Part shown: in pieces, positions 57,907 to 64,000 of the stretch
Position numbering within the stretch: position 1 is the first letter of the stretch
How the letters are laid out: each line of letters begins with the position of its first letter
Assembly (NCBI GenBank): GCA_964479465.1
Contig: CAYZMG010000003.1
Coordinates: 1 to 64,000 of the forward strand
DNA length: 64,000 nt
Source: CADCTB01 sp964479465
GTDB lineage: Bacteria > Actinomycetota > Acidimicrobiia > Acidimicrobiales > AC-14
Reading direction: 5' to 3'
Notes under the pieces: generated by a model
The model's database searches: none
What the model was told of the DNA's origin: nothing
What the model saw: only the letters and a program-made list of their open reading frames with translations
Translations under genes and position numbers: made by a program

Positions 57907-59085
57907 ATGCGCAATGGGGCGATCATCGGGGATCTCCTCCGCCGCGCCTCCGTCACCGCTCCCGACCTCCTTGCCGCCGACATCGCCGCCGCCCTTCACG
58001 AGGCGGGCGGCCACCACCTCGTCCTCTACGTCGTCGACTACGAGCAGCTCAGCCTGCAGCCCGTCGGCATCGCCGTCGACCTCCTCGCCGAGAAGCCGAC
58101 CGGCGTCGCCGTCGAGGGCACCCTGGCCGGCCGGGCCTTCCAGCTCCAGCAGGTCGTCACCGCCGAGGTGGACGACGGCTGGCGGGTCTGGGCGCCGATC
58201 CGCGAGCGGGCCGAGCGCATCGGCGTGCTGGAGTTTGGCTTCCCGGAGATCGACAACGAGCTGCTCGCCCTGTGTGACGACCTCGGCCTGCTGGCCGGCC
58301 ACCTCGTCCACACCTCGGGCCGCTACACCGACCTGATCGAGCTGCGCCGCCGGCGCCGGCCCATGAACCTGGCCGCCGAGATGCAGTGGGACATGCTCAT
58401 GCCGCCTCTCGCCTTCGCGTCGCCCGAGCTGGCGATCGCCGGCATCCTGGAGCCCGCCTACTTCGTGGCCGGCGACGCCTTCGACTACTCGATGAATGGC
58501 GAGCTGTTCGGCTTCGCCATCCTCGACGCCATGGGCCACGGCGTGCACTCGACCCTGGCCAGCACCCTGGCCCTTGGCGCGTTCCGCCACGGCCGGCGGC
58601 GGGCTCTCGACCTGTCGGTCATCGCCGAGCAGATCGACGACGCCCTGATCGAGCACCTGAACGGCGACGGCTTCGTCACCGGGCACATCTGCCAGCTCGA
58701 TGTGGCCACCGGCGGGTTCCGCTGGGTCAACGCCGGCCATCCGCCGCCGTTGCTCATCCGGGGCGCCAAGGTCGTCGGGGAGATGAACGCCGCGCCGTGC
58801 CTCCCCCTCGGCCTCGGCATCCACATCACCGAGATCGGCGAGGTCACCTTCCAGCCCGGTGATCGGGTGCTGTTCTACTCCGACGGTGTTGTCGAGGCGC
58901 GACCCAAGGGCGGTCCCGAGTTCGGTGTGGAGCGGCTCATCGACGACACCGAGGAGTTCATGGGCAGCAGCCTGCCGGTGTCGGAGGTGCTGCGCCGGCT
59001 CGTCCGACGCCTACGCGAGCACCGCGGCGGCGAGCTGGAGGACGACGCCACCCTCGTGTTCATGGAGTGGCAGCCCGGCCGCTAG
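57907..59085 (+). CDS. SpoIIE-type PP2C serine phosphatase
   Basis: 392 residues. N-terminal part (about 1-145) may be a GAF-like sensor domain (VEGTLAGRAFQLQQVVTA, WRVWAPIRERAERIGVLEFG). C-terminal PP2C SpoIIE domain: AGDAFDYSM, FAILDAMGHGVHSTLAS, WVNAGHPPPLLI and VLFYSDGVVEARP, with Asp residues for two Mn/Mg. Dephosphorylates an anti-sigma antagonist (RsbV-like). It overlaps the convergent RsbW-like gene by 4 bp. Confidence 0.9.
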   Translation: MRNGAIIGDLLRRASVTAPDLLAADIAAALHEAGGHHLVLYVVDYEQLSLQPVGIAVDLLAEKPTGVAVEGTLAGRAFQLQQVVTAEVDDGWRVWAPIRERAERIGVLEFGFPEIDNELLALCDDLGLLAGHLVHTSGRYTDLIELRRRRRPMNLAAEMQWDMLMPPLAFASPELAIAGILEPAYFVAGDAFDYSMNGELFGFAILDAMGHGVHSTLASTLALGAFRHGRRRALDLSVIAEQIDDALIEHLNGDGFVTGHICQLDVATGGFRWVNAGHPPPLLIRGAKVVGEMNAAPCLPLGLGIHITEIGEVTFQPGDRVLFYSDGVVEARPKGGPEFGVERLIDDTEEFMGSSLPVSEVLRRLVRRLREHRGGELEDDATLVFMEWQPGR

Positions 59086-59528
59086 CCCGCCGAGGGCTCG
59101 GTCAGCCTCCGGAGCGGCCCGTCCGGGCGCAGGGACAGGTCTTTGACCAGATGGACGATCGTCCCCGCCTCCGGGCGCGACTCGAAGCGCACCGAGTCGA
59201 CCAGGGCGGCCATGAGGGCCATGCCCCGGCCCCGCTCCTCCGACGGTCCGGCCATGTTCACTCCGAGGATGTTGTAGTCAAACCCCCGGCCGCTGTCGAC
59301 CACCCGGATCTCGCAGGTGTTGTTCTCGATGACAAGGTGGACCTCGTACTGGTCGTCGGCGCCCGAGTGCTTGACGACGTTGGCCGCCGCTTCGGTGAGG
59401 GCCAGGACGACGTCGCCGATCTCCTCGGCGACCACCCCCAGCTCTTCGAGGGCGGATGCGGCGATGTGGCGGACCACGGAGAGGGTCGATGAGTCCCGTG
59501 GAAGGCAGAGCATGAGCGAGATCCTCAC
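59082..59528 (-). CDS. RsbW-type anti-sigma serine kinase
   Basis: About 148 residues: GHKL ATPase fold. LALTEAAANVVKHSG (N box), RVVDSGRGFDY (G1) and ERGRGMALMAALVD (G2) are all there. It would bind a sigma factor or phosphorylate an antagonist. GTG 59528 gives the usual first strand (RISLMLCLPRD); ATG 59513 is the alternative. Convergent and overlapping with the SpoIIE gene, so a switch pair. Confidence 0.87.
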   Translation of the reverse strand: MRISLMLCLPRDSSTLSVVRHIAASALEELGVVAEEIGDVVLALTEAAANVVKHSGADDQYEVHLVIENNTCEIRVVDSGRGFDYNILGVNMAGPSEERGRGMALMAALVDSVRFESRPEAGTIVHLVKDLSLRPDGPLRRLTEPSAG

Positions 59529-59583
59529 CGCTGGTCCTCTCACTGGGGGGTCCGGGGGTCGCTGACTTCGGGGATGCCGGGTC

Positions 59584-60782
59584 TCATGCGGGCGCCTCCC
59601 TTCGTTTCGACGACCTACCAGGGTTCTTCCGCCCGCGCCGGACCACGAAACCACCGACAGTGACATCCGCGGGCGCGCCCAGGTATGCCGCCAGCCGCTC
59701 GGCCTCGACCGACGCCAGATCGGCGACCGCTGCGGCGACAGGAGCGAAAGGGCTGATCTGCACCCGGAGGCGGCCCTTCTCCTCCTTGTACTCCCACACG
59801 CCGGCGATCTCCCCATCGACGAGGAGCACCGGTGATATCCACCCGGCCTTCCGGTAGACGAGGTCCTTCTCCGGGCCCGACAGCGGCCGCTCCCCGTTGC
59901 GCCGTGCGGCGACGGTGTAGGGGTCGAACAGGGGCAGAAGGCGGACGGATGGTGCGTCGCCCGCCTTCACCTCCGGAGCGTCGGGTACGGTCCACGCCGG
60001 CTTCCCGCCCTCGACGTCCACCGCTACGATGCCGTGGTCGGCCGTGAGCACAGGCCGGACGGCCTTGGGCGCCACGCCCCACCAGCGGGCAAACTCCTCC
60101 TCGCGGGCCGGCCCGTAGACGGCGAGGAAGCGGCGCGCGACCTCGGCCAGCGACTCGACAGGGTCGAGCCGATCGAACGGGCCGATCCACTGGTCGGGAA
60201 GGGCGAACGTCACCCGGTTACCTTCGCTCGGCCCGAAGCAGAGCCGGCCCTGGAAGGCCACCGGCTTGAGCACCGCTCCCCAGCCGGAGGCGAGAAGCGT
60301 CTCCCACTTGGCGTCGCCGAGCCGGCGGACCACCTCGGTGCCGAGCTCCTCGCGGGTCAGCTGACGCCCGTCGAGGGCGTCGGAGACGGAGTCGACCAGG
60401 GCGGGGACCTCCGCCGCCAGCAGTCCGTGGTACTTGAGCCACGGCCCGTCGAGGTCGAACGCCGGTTGGAGAGGGCGGCGGCGTAGAGCGGATAGTCCTC
60501 CGTCGTCAGCAGGTGCAGCGTGCCCCGCATGGCCCATGTCTTGACCAGCGAGCGGTCCGACCACAGGGCGGCGGCGATAGTGCCGGGCCTGAGCTCGTCC
60601 AGCCGCACGGCGGCGGCCAGCTCCGCCGACGACATGACCTGGGCGTGGAGCCCGGCGATGTCGGCCACCATCCGGTGGAAGGAAGCCGCCGGCAGCGGCG
60701 CATACAGGTGCTGGGCCCGCAACCGCCGGCGGCAGATCTCCCTCCAGGTCAGCGGGGCCTCTCTCCCGCGCTGGCCCCGCAT
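59584..60782 (-). pseudogene. AlkZ-like winged-helix DNA-binding protein (HTH_42), frameshifted
   Basis: Two pieces in different frames form one protein: 60782 to about 60470 (RLRAQHLYAPLPAASFHRMVADIAGLHAQV, quoted in part; VKTWAMRGTLHLLTTEDYPLYAAAL), then 60470 to 59584 (QPAFDLDGPWLKYHGLLAAE to the end). The family is the winged-helix domain of AlkZ/YcaQ, which repairs interstrand crosslinks by glycosylase action. One missing base near 60468-60475, in a run of C and T on the coding strand, would restore the frame. It may be a true mutation or an assembly error. Confidence 0.75.
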
Positions 60783-60791
60783 GCCTGCTTC

Positions 60792-61172
60792 CTACTGCTT
60801 GCGGGCGATGGCCCCGGCCAGCTCCTCCTTGTTCATCCTCGAGCGCCCCCTGACCCCGAGCCCCTTGGCCCGGTCGTACAGCGTCTGGCGGGAGTTGCCG
60901 GCGACATCGACGCCGCCGTAGGTCTTGCCCCCCCTGCGGGCGGCGCGGCCGCCCTTGGCCGTCCGGGGGTCCGACGGGCCCTTCTGCTTCTTGGGCTGCC
61001 AGCGGTCACCGACCTTCTCGAAGGAGTGCTTCAAGGCGGAGAAGGCGGTGCGGTGGGCCCGCTCGCCCTCCCCGTAGCTCTCGACCGCGGAGTCATGCGC
61101 CTTGGCCCACGTTCGGCGAGCCTTGGCCGGCGATCGCTTCAGCGTGCCCGGCATCTCGTTCTTGGCAGGCAT
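60792..61172 (-). CDS. ChaB-family protein with Rho-N-like end
   Basis: 126 residues. ChaB-like region LKRSPAKARRTWAKAHDSAVESYGEGERAHRTAFSALKHSF (in parts), then a basic linker and a C-terminal SAP/Rho-N-like helical hairpin (LYDRAKGLGVRGRSRMNKEELAGAIARK). Possible nucleic-acid binding; role unknown. ATG start with a good AGGAGGT ahead (61180-61186 region). 9 bp from the AlkZ-like gene. Confidence 0.8.
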   Translation of the reverse strand: MPAKNEMPGTLKRSPAKARRTWAKAHDSAVESYGEGERAHRTAFSALKHSFEKVGDRWQPKKQKGPSDPRTAKGGRAARRGGKTYGGVDVAGNSRQTLYDRAKGLGVRGRSRMNKEELAGAIARKQ

Positions 61173-61205
61173 GGGTACCTCCTAGAGGTTGCGAACCGCC
61201 CGTAC

Positions 61206-61670
61206 CTACCCAGGCCCGGCGCTGTTTATGACTGCCGACCACGGGCGGGGCGGCTCGCCGTCGACCTGGCGCTGGAACTCATCGAGGTACCAACGGCGGA
61301 ACGCCACGCCCTCGGGTTGGGTGGCGAGGGTCAGCAGGTCGCCGGAGCGGCAGAAGTCGTCGGCCTCGTCCAGGAGGGCACCGAGCTGGCGGGCGGCGGC
61401 GGCGACGGCCGGCGGCATCTCATAGGAGAGGTCGATCGTCTCGTCTCCCCGCTCCAGGGCCGCCTCCGTCGCCAGCCGCGCTTCTTCGGAGAACGATCCG
61501 AACCGGCCCCTGAGCTCCTCGACCAGGGCGAGCAGCCGGGCAGGAACGTGATCGGAGCCCTCCTCCCGGATGAGGGCGAACTCCCGCAGCAGCTCGTCGG
61601 TGTGCTCGGAGGAGCGCTGCATGACGTCAAGGGGCAGCCCCAAGATGCGAACCGTGACGAGATCGCTCAA
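61206..61670 (-). CDS. Conserved protein coupled to RsbW/SpoIIE genes
   Basis: 154 residues, TTG start overlapping the preceding stop (TTGA). VRILGLPLDVMQRSSEHTDELLREFALI at the start, quoted in part, then helical segments (LLALVEELRGRFGSF, AAARQLGALLDEADDFC) and WYLDEFQRQVDGE at the end. I have seen similar proteins beside anti-sigma kinases in actinobacteria, but know no function. Likely a third component of the switch. Confidence 0.7.
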   Translation of the reverse strand: MSDLVTVRILGLPLDVMQRSSEHTDELLREFALIREEGSDHVPARLLALVEELRGRFGSFSEEARLATEAALERGDETIDLSYEMPPAVAAAARQLGALLDEADDFCRSGDLLTLATQPEGVAFRRWYLDEFQRQVDGEPPRPWSAVINSAGPG

Positions 61671-62086
61671 ATGACTTCGACGTCCAGGATGTCGAAGGTG
61701 GGCGCGCTCTGGCCGTCGAGCTCGAACCACACCACCTTGCCGCCGGTGGTCCGGTCGGCGCCCCATCCGTCGGCCATCCGCTCGACGAGCAGGAGGCCGC
61801 GGCCCGTCCCCGACAGGTTGGAGTAGTGCTTGCGCACCGGCAGCTGGGAGTTCCCGTCGTGCACCTCGACACGCACTCGGTCGTCCCCGCATCGCACGAT
61901 GACCTCCAACGGCGTGCCGCCGTAGAGGACGGCGTTGGCCACCAGCTCGCTCACCAGCAGGGTGGCGCTGGGGGTGAGGTGGTCGAGGCCGGCGCCGGCG
62001 AGGACCGACTCCACGAAGGCGCGGGCCCGGCCGGCGCTGACGGGCGCCGAGGCGAACGTCTGCCGGCGCTCGCTCACGGCCTTCAT
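61667..62086 (-). CDS. RsbW-like anti-sigma ATPase
   Basis: 139 residues of the HATPase_c_2 family: LLVSELVANAVLYGG (N box), VRVEVHDGNSQLP (G1, Asp), GTGRGLLLVERMAD (G2), VVWFELDG end. ATG overlaps the SpoIIE phosphatase stop by 4 bp. Probably binds a partner controlled by that phosphatase. Confidence 0.88.
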   Translation of the reverse strand: MKAVSERRQTFASAPVSAGRARAFVESVLAGAGLDHLTPSATLLVSELVANAVLYGGTPLEVIVRCGDDRVRVEVHDGNSQLPVRKHYSNLSGTGRGLLLVERMADGWGADRTTGGKVVWFELDGQSAPTFDILDVEVI

Positions 62087-64000
62087 ACGGGCGGCACCCG
62101 GGCGATCAGCACGGCCATGTCGTCGTGGGGGCTCTCGGTGAAGAGGTTCCGCGCCTCCTCCTCGATGCGGGCGGCGAGGGTGGCGGCGTCGGTGCCGGCG
62201 GCCGCGGTCAGCACCCTGGCGATGCCGATCTCCTCGAAGAACTCACGGCCGCAGTGGCGCTCGGCAATGCCATCGGTGAAGCACACGAGCGCGTCGCCGG
62301 GGCCCAGCTCGATCTCGACGTCGTGCAGCTCGATCTCGGGCGACGCCCCGATGAGGCTGCCGGCCCGGCCGACCGCCTCCACCTGACCTCCGGCCCGGGA
62401 CACCAGCGGCAGGGGGTGGCCACCCGAGCACACCACGACGCCGGCGCCGCCCGGGCGGGGCTCGACAATGGCGACGGCGACGGTGCAGAAGCGCGGCTCG
62501 GTGAGCTCCCACGCCGGCTGCTCGAAGGCTTGCAGGGCGGCGATGCGGTCGGCCTCGGCGGCGAGGAGCACCCGGTTCAGGTGGGCCAGGATGGCGGACG
62601 GCGTGGCCTCGTAGAGCGCGATCGAGCGGATCGTATGGCGGGCCAGCCCGGTGACGGCGGCGGCATCGACGCCCTTGCCCCGGACGTCGCCCACGACCAG
62701 GAGCCACCGCCCGCCGTCGACCGCGAACGCGTCATAGAAGTCGCCGCCGACCTCTACTCCTTCGCCGGCGGGGGCGTAGCGAGCACCGAGTTCCAGCCCC
62801 GGGATCGAGGGCAGGCTGGGGGGTAGGAGGCTGGCCTGGAGGCTGCGGGCCACCCGGCTGCGATCGGCGAAGAGCCGGGCGTTCTCGATGGCGGTGCCGG
62901 CGCGGACCGCCAACTGCTCGGCCAGCTGCAGGTCAGCCTGGTCCAGCGCGCGACCGGCCTCGGTGACGAGCGTCAGCACACCAACGGTTCGGTTCTGGGA
63001 GCGGAGGGGGATGGCTGCGACAGACTCCGACCCGGCGCCGCCGGCGCCCTCCTCGATGAGAAGACGCAGATCCTGGACCTTGGCCGGGTCGACGTGGGCG
63101 ACGGCGACCGGGAGGGGCCGGCCTCGCTCGTCGACGATCTGGATCGCGCAGCCGTCGGCCAGTCGGGGCACGGCCAGCTCGACGACCTGGGCGAGGGTGG
63201 TTTCGAGGTCGAGGACGGACGAGGCAAGGGTGGACGACGCCTCGGCGAGGAATGTCAGTCGTTCCTGCGAGCGCTCGGCCGCCATGCGGGCCTCGCGCTC
63301 GGCGGCGACGGCCTCCCGGGCGTCCTCGTAGAGGGCGGCCCGGCGGAGTGCGGTCGCGCACTGGGCGGCGAGGGCGGAGACGATCCGCTGCTCGGCGTCG
63401 CTGAACTCCCGCTCCTGCGGGAACCCGATCACCATCGCGCCGAAGGCGGTGCCGTCCTCGTCGATGAGCGGCGCCACCGCTACGGCGGCGGAATCGGTCA
63501 TCGGGGTGCCCCGGAACACCGGGTACCGGGCGTCCCGGTCTTCCTGGCCGTTCAGCAGCACCATGCGGCCGGTGCGGATGGCATCGCTGGCCGGGAGCGA
63601 TGCGGCCAGGGGGAAGCTGCGCCAGCGGGCCTTGATCTCCTCCCGGTAACCGATTTCGTGGACGATCTCGACCGTTTCCTCGTCCTCGGCCACGAGCAGG
63701 ATGGATCCGGTGCACCCGCCGAGCGCCGGCACGCCCTCGGTGAGGACGGCCTCGGCCACCGACGGGGCGTCAACGGCCCGGATGAGCGACATGGTGACAT
63801 CCTGGAGGCCGCGCAGGCGCATGGCGACGGTCTCGGCCTCGGCCCGCGTGGCCCGCTCGACGGCGAGGAGGTGGGCTCGCTCCTCGTCCGCCAGGCGGCG
63901 GGCGGTGATGTCGGTCATGCACCCGATGCGCCCGGTCACGTTGCCGGCGTCGTCGACGGTGACCTGGCCCCGGCCCTGCAGCCAGTGGACCGACCCGTCG
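62083..64000 (-). CDS. PAS-GAF-GAF-SpoIIE phosphatase (5' end beyond window)
   Basis: At least 639 residues, open to the window edge; the N-terminus is a PAS domain end (DGSVHWLQGRGQVTV, CMTDITARR). Two GAF domains follow (GGCTGSILLVAEDE and VVELAVPRLADGCAIQIVDERGR region). The C-terminal SpoIIE PP2C domain has GGDFYDAFAVDGGRW, VGDVRGKGVDAAAVTG, CSGGHPLPLV and VCFTDGIAERH. It senses a signal and dephosphorylates an antagonist; its partner is the RsbW-like protein encoded next, 4-bp overlap. An internal ATG at 63939 is not the true start. Confidence 0.9.
   Translation of the reverse strand, partial: DGSVHWLQGRGQVTVDDAGNVTGRIGCMTDITARRLADEERAHLLAVERATRAEAETVAMRLRGLQDVTMSLIRAVDAPSVAEAVLTEGVPALGGCTGSILLVAEDEETVEIVHEIGYREEIKARWRSFPLAASLPASDAIRTGRMVLLNGQEDRDARYPVFRGTPMTDSAAVAVAPLIDEDGTAFGAMVIGFPQEREFSDAEQRIVSALAAQCATALRRAALYEDAREAVAAEREARMAAERSQERLTFLAEASSTLASSVLDLETTLAQVVELAVPRLADGCAIQIVDERGRPLPVAVAHVDPAKVQDLRLLIEEGAGGAGSESVAAIPLRSQNRTVGVLTLVTEAGRALDQADLQLAEQLAVRAGTAIENARLFADRSRVARSLQASLLPPSLPSIPGLELGARYAPAGEGVEVGGDFYDAFAVDGGRWLLVVGDVRGKGVDAAAVTGLARHTIRSIALYEATPSAILAHLNRVLLAAEADRIAALQAFEQPAWELTEPRFCTVAVAIVEPRPGGAGVVVCSGGHPLPLVSRAGGQVEAVGRAGSLIGASPEIELHDVEIELGPGDALVCFTDGIAERHCGREFFEEIGIARVLTAAAGTDAATLAARIEEEARNLFTESPHDDMAVLIARVPPV

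Noticed and set aside
1..64000. tRNA, rRNA, integrase, transposase genes
   Set aside because: None recognised by eye; a dedicated tRNA or profile scan was not possible here.

Overview
The window is a GC-rich (roughly 70%), densely coding stretch of one bacterial chromosome. It contains two 10-N scaffold gaps, so it is probably a draft or metagenome-derived assembly. Gene content points to an uncultured high-GC actinobacterium: a MshC-like mycothiol ligase, a UPF0182 membrane protein, a DUF3516 Ski2-like helicase, SpoIIE/RsbW partner switching, many GTG starts and 4-bp gene overlaps. An Acidimicrobiia-like lineage is a guess. I saw no rRNA, tRNA or CRISPR array.

Layout. 1-3919: chemotaxis operon (cheA 3' end, cheW, cheY, cheB broken by a gap, cheR, a cheX-like gene), facing a hybrid histidine kinase (3926-5968). 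6166-8700: tandem universal stress protein, a small ORF and an exported gamma-carbonic-anhydrase-like beta-helix protein. 8716-29016: a 20-kb metabolic island, the most interesting part. 29091-32131: UPF0182 gene carrying a chimeric insertion at a scaffold gap. 32144-37969: BTAD/AAA regulator, MshC-like ligase, exported intradiol dioxygenase with SoxR. 38209-44695: a large GH2-like protein with a duplicated flanking module, paired with an unusual 1007-aa glycosyltransferase-like protein. 44692-55559: DUF3516 helicase, flippase-like protein, three PAP2 proteins (one fused to a kinase domain), a compatible-solute binding lipoprotein, lipoproteins, an M15 peptidase and an L,D-transpeptidase. 55575-64000: peroxiredoxin, lone receiver, SpoIIE phosphatases and RsbW-type kinases, an AlkZ-like gene with a frameshift, ChaB.

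The island holds five signature families of the cyanobacterial/mycobacterial nitrogen-starvation (Nit1C-type) cluster: the MSMEG_0565 glycosyltransferase, MSMEG_0568 radical SAM protein, Sll0786 GNAT, Sll0787 PurM-like protein and MSMEG_0572/Sll0783 protein. The usual nitrilase is absent. In its place is a cobalt-type nitrile hydratase (beta, alpha, accessory), and the locus also carries a carbamoyl module (FdrA, DUF1116, carbamate kinase) and a six-gene operon with a ComA-like protein, an unrecognised protein, two fumarase/ASL-type lyases and a PLP enzyme. The gene families suggest a path in which a nitrile is hydrated to an amide or carbamoyl compound, processed by lyases, and its carbamoyl group is recovered as carbamoyl phosphate and used by carbamate kinase to make ATP, NH3 and CO2. 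That route is inference; the gene grouping is what is seen. Two promoters in the island share a similar -10 region, and an XRE-cupin regulator is divergent from the nitrile hydratase operon.

Several loci look damaged or misassembled: cheB (gap), the UPF0182 gene (140-bp chimeric insertion), a hybrid kinase with a collapsed first receiver, a graveyard of regulator fragments at 22952-23998, and a frameshifted AlkZ-like gene.
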